DNA of 22,880 nt, taken from NCBI GenBank assembly GCA_964617665.1, contig CAZUAH010000199.1:1-22880 (forward strand), given 5' to 3'. The DNA is from JADHUC01 sp964617665 (lineage in GTDB: Bacteria > Planctomycetota > Planctomycetia > Pirellulales > Pirellulaceae). The stretch's first letter is position 1. The number at the start of each line of letters is the position of its first letter. Shown here piece after piece: positions 15,901 through 22,880 of this stretch. Made by a program: the position numbers and the translations under genes. The notes beneath the pieces are model-generated. The model was not told where the DNA came from. It ran no database searches and was given only the letters and a program-made list of their open reading frames with translations.

Positions 15901-17259
15901 GCACACTTGCACTTGCGCCGCGGCGACGAGGACAAGGTTTTGACGATTCCGTTCGATCGGACGGTCCAATCGGAACTGGCTGCTCGCACCTACGGTCAAG
16001 TGGCCGTTGGCCAGTTGGAGGATCTTGGCAGTTCGATCGAAGACGTCTCGGTTGCCTTCGCCCGCCATTTCCGCGTGACGGGGCGCACCTGCTCGCTGTT
16101 GATGCTGGAGAGCGAAGCCGATTATCAGCGGTTCAACATCAAGCCAGAAGATGACCAATTCGTGGTCAAGAGCAGCCCCGCCGATCACTTGATCGTGCGA
16201 AAGATGGACGAGATGGCACAGGTGTTGGAAGACCCGAAGGAGCAGATGAAGGCTTGGTTGGCCAAGATGGAGAGAATGCCGGGCTTCGAATTCAGGGTGC
16301 CAACGGCGCTTGGTTTGGTGATTGATCGTCTGCCGCGCGAGGCTTTTGATGTCCAGGTGCCTCGTTTGGCGTGCAAACAACGGGATCGCGAGGATCTGCC
16401 AAAGAAATACTTCGGACTACTGGATCAGCAACAACTGGACTACGACGGCGTGTCCACCGAGGCGGTTCGACGTTTTGAGAAACACGGTGGTCCGGATGCG
16501 TTGAAGGCGCTCAGTAGCCTGGTCGAGTTGAATCCTAGCGATACCGTCTTGGCTCGCGACGTGGCTTTCTCTGCAATTCAGTGGGGGCTGGGTGGACAAG
16601 CCTACCCCTTGTTCCGTCGCGTGGCTTTGGCCCGCCCCTATGAGCCGCAGATCTATCTGGCGTTGGGCCACTGCTTGTCTGATCTGGGATCCGCCGACTT
16701 GGCGATGATTTACTACGAAGTGGCGCTCGGCGGTCAGTGGCACAGCCGCTATCCGGACGTCAACCGGATTGCAGGCGTCGAGTATCTGCACTTGCTGCAA
16801 CGGATCAATGCAGGCGAACTGTCGAGCAATGCACCAGAATACGCGAAGGCTCGATTGGAGTCGCTATCGCAGACCGTCGAAGTAGACAATGCAGATTTGA
16901 TCGTGACGATGATGTGGAACACCGACCGAACGGATGTCGACCTGCACGTGCTGGAACCGTCCGGCGAAGAGTGCTTCTACAAAAACCGAAACACGCGGAC
17001 CGGCGGACGGATCACGCGCGACGTGACTGAAGGATTCGGCCCGGAAATGTACACGTTGGACAGCGCACCGCAAGGCACGTACAAGGTCATGGCCAATTAT
17101 TACGGGACCGATGCGAATCGTACTCAGATGCGCAGCAAAGTGTACGTGACAGTCTACGAGATGTTCGGCACGAAACAGGAACGCGTGACACGGCGCACAG
17201 TCACCTTGAGCCGTGGTAAAGAAAAGCGAGACATCGCGACGGTTGTGATTGAGAAGTAA
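12937..17259 (+). CDS. Anti-sigma-like membrane protein with VIT, VWA, TPR-like and DUF2135 domains
   Basis: This 1440-residue protein starts MLDKNDPKLTAYALGELDEA, matching short N-terminal segments of planctomycete anti-sigma proteins; no zinc-binding HxxxCxxC is visible. A helix at about 95-117 (VTSVAIAATLLLAFLVVSG) would span the membrane. About 130-490 is Pro/Ser/Gly/Glu-rich and disordered. A VIT domain (about 500-680) contains DPALVEWSGAGVFNAKVYPL. The VWA domain (about 765-950) has a complete MIDAS: Asp775-x-Ser-x-Ser, Thr846 and Asp877. About 1195-1305 looks TPR-like. The last ~125 residues (MMWNTDRTDVDLHVLEPSGE, then GGRITRDVTEGFGPEMY) match DUF2135. I infer a cytoplasmic segment that holds the upstream ECF sigma and a large periplasmic module that binds protein or glycan through a metal. 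Confidence 0.9.
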   Translation: MLDKNDPKLTAYALGELDEAEARLVEAELEGSQELRDEVDAIRRTSSLLSEHLGGEPCPELTGEQREAIRQESKIVASPPPAMPGEGDRVPGRRFLVTSVAIAATLLLAFLVVSGHVPFIDVAQNDEAPMVTVLPEDEDAKMARRWSGVGPGYEANSPSSNVTMPQASVPALDEPSLDFGPADEGELSVDADEWTETIVEEAMLETEASDDDFRNEIGSYTGTPLHGRGTGSSAGPAPTGVRLGPSRPPAVTEGLGDGEEGRPSSSYMNRSDSYSATVADDPATTPSEEPSTAPESPYGGAYSPSGGQAEGDLGHPPIPASGRTRPATAENPGWRRGDDSADSSRPMPSGGDVAGRSDYEATARRLLSEQNRAAAEDRQMLLEEQGEVSEVVRSVERLPSMRPQDASSGAPDELPSVLTEPLPLITIHSEIPEGEDGESDAVALRGRGAGEEPGDRPAPGKDGQSGQGQSTESGEKSNERRPPRKPASTWRRAKATPNASRLMIGDHDDLPMEGMQVNVMVDGFRARVLMDLYFYNNRAQQLEGSFKLRLPNEASLYYFAFGQTTFEYRPMVDSLASKGFLTAEMVRASGTGPQEIFKARSATWRDVKEARVVPREKAAHAYSEVVRRRVDPALVEWSGAGVFNAKVYPLMPNKLHRIVVGYDVNLRQDGDDLVYSLDLPEDLSECKVDVDVSALPGASAEVTPATRPFVSGGRAFYHFDDPADKSIHVRFNDAGTVLLTGGDDSTGQYFASRITPDLPTGENQAGSSHAIFLVDTSLSSNPDKFNVWLKMLETALEKNRDSIQQFAVLFFNVESHWWQTGYTKNTPKNVRDLLNYTTTLSLEGATDLRQALAEANAPQWQRSSEKTPTPDLFLLSDGAVTWGETDINLIAAALKSGNAGTLFAYQTGLTGTAISLLERLARESGGSVFSVTSEREVEAAATAHRARPWRLLNVSIDDTTDLLIAGRPRFVYSGQSLLMVGRGQPQPEAHLHLRRGDEDKVLTIPFDRTVQSELAARTYGQVAVGQLEDLGSSIEDVSVAFARHFRVTGRTCSLLMLESEADYQRFNIKPEDDQFVVKSSPADHLIVRKMDEMAQVLEDPKEQMKAWLAKMERMPGFEFRVPTALGLVIDRLPREAFDVQVPRLACKQRDREDLPKKYFGLLDQQQLDYDGVSTEAVRRFEKHGGPDALKALSSLVELNPSDTVLARDVAFSAIQWGLGGQAYPLFRRVALARPYEPQIYLALGHCLSDLGSADLAMIYYEVALGGQWHSRYPDVNRIAGVEYLHLLQRINAGELSSNAPEYAKARLESLSQTVEVDNADLIVTMMWNTDRTDVDLHVLEPSGEECFYKNRNTRTGGRITRDVTEGFGPEMYTLDSAPQGTYKVMANYYGTDANRTQMRSKVYVTVYEMFGTKQERVTRRTVTLSRGKEKRDIATVVIEK

Positions 17260-17267
17260 CTCGTGAG

Positions 17268-18548
17268 TTACGAATCGTCCTTGTTTCTCTCGCTCAATAC
17301 CTTCAGCGTGAAGGCGCCCGTCGGTGTGTCGTCGGTCACACACATCCAGTCGTTCAAGTCTTCCAACTTGACTCGTACAGTGTCGCCTTCGTCGACGGTT
17401 TTCACATTCGCCGGCGAGTTCTCCAATTTGCCGTAGATGACGTCGTTCTCGATCCCCGTCACGCTGACCCACATGAACTCGGTGTCATCGCCATCGGTGA
17501 AGGGAGCTTTGATCAGATAGGGCTCATCCTCGTCGTCGCTGCGCTGCTCGAACGCTGCGACGAATTCCGGCCATCGGCGGCGTGCCTCTTCGACGGCAGC
17601 TTCCATCTCTGGATCGTCACCCGCGATGGTCAGGATTGGGGCGTGATACCAATCGCGAAGCCCCTCCAGTGGATTGTCGCTGCGCAGCTTGGCTTCGGTT
17701 TCGGGATCGTAGGCGAATACCCTGCCCTCGGCCGGATCAATCACCGCTAGGCAATTGTCATCGGCCAATTCGGCTAACAGGCGGGCGATCATGCGGTATG
17801 CCTGCTCCTCATTGCCCTCTTCTTCGCCAAACCAATGAAGTAGATCGACTGATACCCATGCGCGATGCTCTTTGATCGCCTGCCGTACTCGCATTTCACC
17901 CACGGCCTGAGCTACTTCCTCTGCATCGTCGAAATACGGCTCGTCGAAGTTGTGGATGGCAATGAAAGCTGGCCAATGACTGCAGAAGAAGTGCGGCGAT
18001 TCGCCGACCAGGAAGGACCCCATCCCTTCTTCCGAATCCCCATCATTATCTTCCTCTTCGTCATCGTCTTCCGTGCCGACTTCGATTTCGGCATCCCATG
18101 CGCGAGAAGCCATCCCGGCCAAGATGGCTGGCTCCAAATAGACCGGCTCTTGACACAGCAGGACCAGCGACAGGAAGGGCTCGTCGTCCTCATCTGCCTG
18201 GCTTCGTCCGACCGGCACACGCCAAAGGTCCCACCCAAGCCAGAGCAGGACTCCCACCGCCGCTGCAGGCAGCCACTCAAACCCACGCACGAAAAGGCCG
18301 CCCACGGTATTGAGGGCCATCGCCAGAAGAACCACGACGCCGAGCCATTTCGCCCATTTCTGTTCAAACCAGAGTCCCACCGCCACAACTGCCATCAAAG
18401 TGGCCCCAATCAGCCACGGGTTGACGTAGCCCCCACGGATGGCTTGGCCTCGGTACAAGGTTCTGCCCGCAATCCAAACCGCAGTGAACGCAGCAAGGAA
18501 GACCCACTGGATGACTCTATCTCTGGGAGACTTCTCCTCTTTTGACAT
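17268..18548 (-). CDS. Membrane protein with C-terminal DUF2314 domain
   Basis: This 426-residue protein starts MSKEEKSPRDRVIQWVFLAA. Three or four hydrophobic helices lie in residues 13-107. A central soluble region (about 120-320) contains a very acidic run (EDDDEEEDNDGDSEE) and the motif PHFFCSHWPAFIAIHNFDEP. The last ~105 residues (MEAAVEEARRRWPEFVAAFE, YLIKAPFTDGDDTEFMWVSV, GDTVRVKLEDLNDWMCV) match DUF2314, a domain of unknown function. The unusual feature is a membrane anchor in front of this domain. The stop is only 8 bases from that of the giant VWA gene on the other strand, so the two transcripts overlap. No strong Shine-Dalgarno is seen. Function unknown. Confidence 0.8.
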   Translation of the reverse strand: MSKEEKSPRDRVIQWVFLAAFTAVWIAGRTLYRGQAIRGGYVNPWLIGATLMAVVAVGLWFEQKWAKWLGVVVLLAMALNTVGGLFVRGFEWLPAAAVGVLLWLGWDLWRVPVGRSQADEDDEPFLSLVLLCQEPVYLEPAILAGMASRAWDAEIEVGTEDDDEEEDNDGDSEEGMGSFLVGESPHFFCSHWPAFIAIHNFDEPYFDDAEEVAQAVGEMRVRQAIKEHRAWVSVDLLHWFGEEEGNEEQAYRMIARLLAELADDNCLAVIDPAEGRVFAYDPETEAKLRSDNPLEGLRDWYHAPILTIAGDDPEMEAAVEEARRRWPEFVAAFEQRSDDEDEPYLIKAPFTDGDDTEFMWVSVTGIENDVIYGKLENSPANVKTVDEGDTVRVKLEDLNDWMCVTDDTPTGAFTLKVLSERNKDDS

Positions 18549-18772
18549 GCAATTGAGATTCCGACAGAAAGAGAGAAAGGGGGGCGAAGAGCACGAAGTG
18601 TGCCCTTAATTTACACTTTGGTCGGAAGGCCGGGAATAGCCCGGAGGATGTCGGCAGTGCACTTGCAGAGTTCAAACGGGCCAATCAGAATGTGGACGGA
18701 CAGGGCAATCCGTCGTTCAAGAGGCCCCTAACGCAAGAACGAGACACACAGCATCAATAAAGGAATGAAACG
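18549..18772. promoter_or_regulatory. Divergent intergenic region
   Basis: This 224-bp gap separates the DUF2314 gene (minus) from the isomerase-like gene (plus). A short hairpin, CCGGG-AATAG-CCCGG, lies at 18630-18644. AAGGAA sits 7 bases before the ATG at 18773. AT-rich sequence near 18604-18620 could hold a promoter for either direction, but no pair of boxes is convincing. Confidence 0.35.
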
Positions 18773-19786
18773 ATGGCCAGCAACCCTTCTGTGATCCTAT
18801 CCGGTTTTGCCGACGAAGCCGCTAATCAGAAGACTCCGGTACAGCAGTTCAGCGCCTTCGCCGCTTTGGGCCTGCAATACTACACGATTCGATTCATCGA
18901 CGTGGGCAACGGCGTCAAGAATGTCATGAATCTGACCAAGACGGAGATCAATAAGATACGGCACCTGGAAGATGAGTATGGCCTTAACGTTTCTTCGATT
19001 GGCTCGCCCGTCGGCAAAGTCAAGCTCTTGGATGTGGACGATGGAACACACAACAAGTACGTCCCGTTCAAGAAGTACCTGGACAAGGAGGTGAAGAAGG
19101 CTTGCGATTTGGCTCACGCTTTCGAGACGAAGTTGATCCGAGGATTCTCGTTCTATCATCCGCTCGGCACTGCTCCAGAGGAGCACTTGCCGCTGGTCGT
19201 CGATCAGTTGGGCCAGATTGCGGAAGTGTGCCACCGAAGCGATCTGACGTTTGGTCTGGAATTGGAGGCGAATCTGGTCGGTCAGAGCGGCGAGCTGCTG
19301 GCGGAAATCCACCGTCAGGTCAACCATCCCGCGTTGGTATTGATTTTTGACGGAGCGAACGTCGTAACGTTGGGTTACTCGGCCGACGAGGTCTTCCAAC
19401 AGTATCGCGCAATGAAGCCTGGGATGGGCTGGTTGCATATCAAGGACTATCGCCATCCGCATCCGGTGAAGAAGACGGATCACGTGGACGAAGAAGCCCT
19501 GAAGCATTTCGTTCCGGCCGACATGGGCCACACTGGCCACGAAGCCATCTTGCGCGACTTCCGCGATTTGATTCCCAAGCTGGAACGCAAATTGAAGAAG
19601 CGTGGCATTCCCGGCGTCTTCCTGGATCTGGAACCGCACGTGAAAGGTGGCGGACAGTTCGGCGGCTTCAGTGGTCCTGACGGCCTGGGCGTCGCGCTAC
19701 GCGGACTATGCCGAACGCTGGACTACGTTGGTATCGACTATCATTTGCGCGATTTTGACGATGTCAAAGCCGCTCGCGGCTTCTGA
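18773..19786 (+). CDS. Sugar phosphate isomerase/epimerase-like TIM-barrel protein
   Basis: This 337-residue protein belongs to the xylose-isomerase-like/AP endonuclease 2 TIM-barrel superfamily. It starts MASNPSVILSGFADEAANQK with AAGGAA 7 bases before the ATG. Candidate metal and catalytic residues lie at the ends of barrel strands: GLELEAN (Glu163, Glu165), IFDGANV (Asp193), WLHIKDYR (His222) and FLDLEPHVKGGG (Glu287). In this family such residues bind a divalent metal and move a proton between neighbouring carbons of a sugar or sugar acid. No signal peptide is present, so it is cytoplasmic. It is transcribed alone, and the next gene is convergent. Substrate cannot be inferred; inosose-type and hydroxypyruvate-type relatives look alike at this level. 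Confidence 0.88.
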   Translation: MASNPSVILSGFADEAANQKTPVQQFSAFAALGLQYYTIRFIDVGNGVKNVMNLTKTEINKIRHLEDEYGLNVSSIGSPVGKVKLLDVDDGTHNKYVPFKKYLDKEVKKACDLAHAFETKLIRGFSFYHPLGTAPEEHLPLVVDQLGQIAEVCHRSDLTFGLELEANLVGQSGELLAEIHRQVNHPALVLIFDGANVVTLGYSADEVFQQYRAMKPGMGWLHIKDYRHPHPVKKTDHVDEEALKHFVPADMGHTGHEAILRDFRDLIPKLERKLKKRGIPGVFLDLEPHVKGGGQFGGFSGPDGLGVALRGLCRTLDYVGIDYHLRDFDDVKAARGF

Positions 19787-19819
19787 TCGCTTGGCGACCT
19801 TTACGACTTGACGAGCGTC

Positions 19820-21013
19820 TTATTCGTCGTCCGATTCCATTGTCGCAAGACGTCGAAGGGCGTGGAACTTGTCGTTTTCGCCAAGGCGCGCTTTGCGTAC
19901 CGCGTCGGTCAGCACTCCGATATTGCGATCATAAGTCGCTCGATCCACCGGGAACGGCGTCCCATCCTTGCCGCCGTGGGCATATGAGTAGTCCGGCCAT
20001 TTGCGATCGTCTGCTTTTCCGCCCGCCGTTTCAGTTCGTGGCACCGCTGGATCACGCCGGGAAGGTGGTGCATTGAAGATGATGTCGGCCAATAATGACA
20101 GACTGCGGACGGCTGCTGGTCCTACGCCGCGCAGCCCCAGCAGCGTCTCGAAGCCATCTGGATGCTGCTCGTGGGCTTCTACGATGATCTTCTTCAGTCG
20201 CGGCACGTTGACATCTGCGTCCAACACTCGATGTCGTTGGGGCGCAAACAACGTGGGGCCTTCAGTACAACGAATGATCTCCTGCAGGACCCAGTCGGGA
20301 TTTTCCCGCACGAGCGCCGCGCTGGCGTCTCGGTTGTCTTCCGCCTCCTTGGCAACCATGTTCAGCAACATCAATTGCCGCTCGGGGCGATCTGCTGACG
20401 GACTTGTAGCACCGCGCGGCTTCGGTTTGGACAGGTCCTGAATTGCCTCATGTGGTTCGCAGACGAAATCATCCACGCTCTCACCCAACCAGTGATAACG
20501 TCGCGCCCATCCGCTCTGTTCGTTCATCCCTTGTTGGACGACGCACCACATTCCGTCGGGCGTAAGGAAAAAAGCGTGGTGATAGATGCCAAAACCGTCT
20601 TGAACTGCGGCCGAGTCGACTTTTGCACTGGTGCGCGATGCATAAATGAGCTGGTCGCCACCTGAGATCGCGTGATGATCCGCAGCGTCTGCGATTTCCT
20701 GGGGCGTTTTGCGACTGGTCCCGCCCTTGCCACCGGCAACGACAATCCCAAGATCGTCGCCGTGCGTTTTCGCGGCCTCCTTCAGGGCACCGCACGTAAC
20801 CGTCGTCACTCCGGAACTGTGCCAGTCGAATCCGAGCACACAGCCAAATGCCTGAAACCACCAAGGATCGGATAGACGCCGCAGCATCTCCTGGGGACCG
20901 AACTCGTCGACGATGGCCATTGTGATCGCGCCGGCCAGCTTGGTCATCCTCCGGAACAACCACGGCGGCGCCTTCCCTGTGTGCAACGGCAGTTGGGCCA
21001 ATCGTCGTTTCAT
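19820..21013 (-). CDS. DUF763 protein with helix-hairpin-helix motif
   Basis: This 397-residue protein starts MKRRLAQLPLHTGKAPPWLF at the ATG at 21011-21013; a GTG 66 bases upstream is possible, but the family begins here. DUF763 hallmarks are clear: LPLHTGKAPPWLFRRMTKLA, VLGFDWHSSGVTTVTCGALK, VVAGGKGGTSRKTPQEI, YHHAFFLTPDGMWCVVQQGM and GWARRYHWL. Near residue 300 GFETLLGLRGVGPAAVRSLS fits a helix-hairpin-helix, a DNA-binding motif seen in repair enzymes. The family is conserved in archaea and scattered bacteria and has no established function; DNA binding or repair is my inference. The gene converges with the isomerase-like gene, with 33 bases between stops. A possible promoter ends directly at the start codon. 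Confidence 0.9.
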   Translation of the reverse strand: MKRRLAQLPLHTGKAPPWLFRRMTKLAGAITMAIVDEFGPQEMLRRLSDPWWFQAFGCVLGFDWHSSGVTTVTCGALKEAAKTHGDDLGIVVAGGKGGTSRKTPQEIADAADHHAISGGDQLIYASRTSAKVDSAAVQDGFGIYHHAFFLTPDGMWCVVQQGMNEQSGWARRYHWLGESVDDFVCEPHEAIQDLSKPKPRGATSPSADRPERQLMLLNMVAKEAEDNRDASAALVRENPDWVLQEIIRCTEGPTLFAPQRHRVLDADVNVPRLKKIIVEAHEQHPDGFETLLGLRGVGPAAVRSLSLLADIIFNAPPSRRDPAVPRTETAGGKADDRKWPDYSYAHGGKDGTPFPVDRATYDRNIGVLTDAVRKARLGENDKFHALRRLATMESDDE

Positions 21014-21019
21014 GTGGGA

Positions 21020-21048
21020 AGTATAGAACGCCCGTCGGCCCGTCGGAA
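21020..21048 (-). promoter_or_regulatory. Possible promoter giving a leaderless DUF763 transcript
   Basis: On the minus strand TATACT (21020-21025) is preceded after exactly 17 bases by TTCCGA (21043-21048), a weak -35. The -10 ends 6 bases before the DUF763 ATG, so transcription would begin at or next to the start codon. No Shine-Dalgarno is present, which agrees with a leaderless message. Confidence 0.35.
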
Positions 21049-21187
21049 TACCAGAAACCGAGGGACAAATCGTGTGCACCAGTCTTCAGATGCGTTGCAA
21101 ACAGATCGAATCTGTGCGACGTTTGGAGGTGCGGACGTTTTTCAGTTTGTGTTTCTGAATCACATTTCTTGGTAGAGTAGGATCATC

Positions 21188-22672
21188 ATGCAACACGATT
21201 TCCAACTACGACGAGCGTTTCTTGTTCTTATCGTGGCCACGGCGACCTACACGGGGCTTTCCTGCCGAATTCTGCAGGCCGAGCCAACCCCAGAGTGGAC
21301 GCCTCTGTTCGACGGGCGATCCCTCGATGGATGGAAGGCGTCGGAGCACAGCGATACGTGGAACGTCGTAGACGGGTGTCTGGTCGCAGATGGCCCGCGG
21401 AGCCATCTGTTCTATGAAGGTCCCGTCAGCGAACACAGCTTCCGTAACTTCGAATTGGAGGCTGAGGTGCGCACGGACGCCTGCTGCAATACGGGCGTCT
21501 TCTTCCACACACAGTACCAACAGACCGGCTGGCCGAAGAAGGGATACGAACTTCAGATCAACAACACCTACCAGGGCGTCGGAGAATATCGAGAGTTGAA
21601 ACGAACGGGCAGTCTTTACGGGGTCCGCAACATCTACAGCGTGTGCGCCCCCGACGGCGAGTGGTTCCGCGTGCGAGTTCGTGTCGTCGGGAATCGAATC
21701 TGCATCTGGGTGAACGAGCACCAGACGGTCGACTACCTCCAACCGCGCGAATGCCACCGAGAACCCGACCGCGCTGGTCGAGTACTTTCGCGCGGCACGA
21801 TCGCTTTGCAGGGGCATGACGCCGATAGCCGAGCAGCATTCCGCCACGTGGCGATTCGTTTGCTACCCGATGATCTCGACCCCGCCGTGGACCAACGGGC
21901 ATCCGACGAAGGATACGGCGTGAAGGAGAACCTGATAGATCGCATCGCGAGCGCGAACGTTCCAGTGATTGACTTCCATATTCACCTTCGCGGAGGAATG
22001 GCCGTCCAGAAGGCGATGGAACGGCAGGCGGTGACCGGAATCAATGTGGGTGTCTTGCGAAATATCGGCAAGGGATGGCCTATCGAAACGGACGAGCAAC
22101 TTCGCGAGTTCTTGGACGGTGTCGAGGGGCGGCCTGTCTTCGTAGGTCTGCAGGTGAACGATCGCGACTGGATGAACAAACATTCACCGGACCTGCGCAA
22201 ACGCCTGGATTTTGTCCTAGGCGATACCATGATCATGCCAATGCCCGACGACAACAGCGAGCCGGTCAAGCTGTGGATGGCCGATCAATATACGATCGAC
22301 GATCCCGAGGCGTGGATGGAACGCTATGTACAACACAATCTCCGGGTATTGGCCGAGCCGATCACGATCCTTGCGAATCCGACGTATCTGCCTGCGCCCG
22401 TGAAGAATTTGCACGACAAATTGTGGACCGACGAGCGAATGCGACAGATTATCCAGGCGGCAATCGACAACAATGTGGCCCTGGAGATAAACGCGCGAAG
22501 CGGATTGCCTCATGACAACTTCATTCGCATGGCCAAAAAGATGGGCGCCAAGTTCACGTTCGGCTCGAACAACTTCGACGATCGGCCCATCGACATGACG
22601 CGATGCTTCGAGGCGATCGACCGTTACGGGCTGAAGAAGAGTGACATGTACGTACCCGCGCCACGGCGTTAG
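21188..22672 (+). CDS. Secreted DUF1080 protein fused to a putative metal-dependent hydrolase-like domain
   Basis: This 494-residue protein starts at an ATG with AGGA 7 bases upstream. A hydrophobic N-terminus (RRAFLVLIVATATYTGLSC, then ILQA-EPTP) is a likely type I signal peptide. Residues about 35-228 are a DUF1080 (3-keto-disaccharide hydrolase) domain of the GH16/lectin jelly-roll type: WTPLFDGRSLDGWKASE, NFELEAEVRTDACCNTGVFF, KGYELQINNTYQG, TGSLYGVRN and GTIALQGHD. Residues about 250-494 start VPVIDFHIHLRGGMAV; His264 and His266 form an HxH metal motif as in amidohydrolase/PHP proteins, followed by VALEINARSGLPHDNF and GAKFTFGSNNF. The fusion suggests that a sugar-binding or sugar-cleaving domain is paired with a hydrolase in the periplasm. 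Substrate unknown. Confidence 0.85.
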   Translation: MQHDFQLRRAFLVLIVATATYTGLSCRILQAEPTPEWTPLFDGRSLDGWKASEHSDTWNVVDGCLVADGPRSHLFYEGPVSEHSFRNFELEAEVRTDACCNTGVFFHTQYQQTGWPKKGYELQINNTYQGVGEYRELKRTGSLYGVRNIYSVCAPDGEWFRVRVRVVGNRICIWVNEHQTVDYLQPRECHREPDRAGRVLSRGTIALQGHDADSRAAFRHVAIRLLPDDLDPAVDQRASDEGYGVKENLIDRIASANVPVIDFHIHLRGGMAVQKAMERQAVTGINVGVLRNIGKGWPIETDEQLREFLDGVEGRPVFVGLQVNDRDWMNKHSPDLRKRLDFVLGDTMIMPMPDDNSEPVKLWMADQYTIDDPEAWMERYVQHNLRVLAEPITILANPTYLPAPVKNLHDKLWTDERMRQIIQAAIDNNVALEINARSGLPHDNFIRMAKKMGAKFTFGSNNFDDRPIDMTRCFEAIDRYGLKKSDMYVPAPRR

Positions 22673-22841
22673 GGAGGCCGGACTGCCTGCATCCGGATCG
22701 CAAGTGGCGGAGAATGCTGCAATAAAAAGCAGAACTCGGGTTGCTTGGCGGTTCTGGTTGGTATTAGGATGGCATTGGTGGTCCAGTGTGTGCCATGACC
22801 ACGCAACACCCACATTGTGACGGATTTCGAAGGACCGAACC
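22673..22841. other. Intergenic region before the last gene
   Basis: This 169-bp stretch holds the 3' end region of the DUF1080 gene and the upstream region of the next gene. AAGGA at 22830-22834 is a good ribosome binding site 7 bases before the ATG at 22842. AGAAC and GTTCT around a 15-base spacer near 22730-22755 could form a weak hairpin. No clear terminator or promoter is visible. Confidence 0.35.
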
Positions 22842-22880
22842 ATGATTCACTACTCGTGTGATCGCTGCCGACGGATGATC
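22842..22880 (+). CDS. Start of a small CxxC protein, cut by window edge
   Basis: Thirteen codons, MIHYSCDRCRRMI, follow a good Shine-Dalgarno (AAGGA, 7-base spacing). Cys6 and Cys9 form a CxxC that could be half of a zinc ribbon. From memory, planctomycete genomes contain small proteins with almost the same opening (MIHYxCDRCKR), which supports a real gene. The rest lies outside the window, so nothing can be said about function. Confidence 0.55.
   Translation, partial: MIHYSCDRCRRMI

Noticed and set aside
18797..19639. 280-codon minus-strand frame across the isomerase-like gene
   Set aside because: It is a shadow of a well-supported TIM-barrel gene, with no ribosome binding site or domain pattern of its own.
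21245..21265. Lipobox at the Cys in TGLSC of the DUF1080 protein
   Set aside because: The residues before the Cys do not fit the usual L-A/S-G/A-C pattern, while ILQA-E downstream offers a normal type I cleavage site.

Overview
The window looks like a planctomycete chromosome segment, most likely from the Pirellulales. This is inferred from gene content, since there is no marker gene. The clues are a lipoprotein built from 24-residue TQVTDAGL-type leucine-rich repeats, a DUF1080 protein, an ECF sigma factor next to a giant anti-sigma/VIT/VWA protein, several sugar-isomerase or SMP-30-type catabolic genes, and palindromic intergenic elements. GC content is moderate to high and long antisense open frames are common. 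I see no tRNA, rRNA, CRISPR array, transposase or phage gene.

Left part (1-5404). Three small membrane-protein genes run leftward (the first is cut by the window edge). They are followed by the LRR lipoprotein and a uroporphyrinogen-decarboxylase-fold protein, also on the minus strand. A secreted SMP-30/NHL-type beta-propeller diverges from the last of these on the plus strand. A strong 27-bp inverted repeat with a tandem 7-mer in its loop separates it from the next, convergent gene.

Centre-left (5531-9326). This is a clear minus-strand operon, etfB-etfA-acyl-CoA dehydrogenase. The dehydrogenase should pass electrons from acyl-CoA to the co-encoded electron transfer flavoprotein. The etfB leader holds an imperfect palindrome.

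Centre-right (9571-18548). This is the most unusual block. A secreted protein with about three POTRA-like domains and no visible beta-barrel diverges from an ECF sigma factor. The sigma gene is followed by a 1440-residue membrane protein that starts with an anti-sigma-like segment and continues outside the membrane as low-complexity, VIT, VWA (intact MIDAS), TPR-like and DUF2135 regions. This suggests a sigma/anti-sigma pair whose sensor is a large extracytoplasmic adhesion-like module. A perfect-stem hairpin lies between the two genes. A DUF2314 membrane protein ends 8 bp from the giant gene, facing it.

Right part (18773-22880). A sugar-phosphate isomerase/epimerase-like TIM barrel is followed by a convergent DUF763 protein with a helix-hairpin-helix motif. 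Next come a secreted DUF1080 protein fused to a putative metal-dependent hydrolase-like domain, and the first 13 codons of a CxxC protein cut by the right edge.
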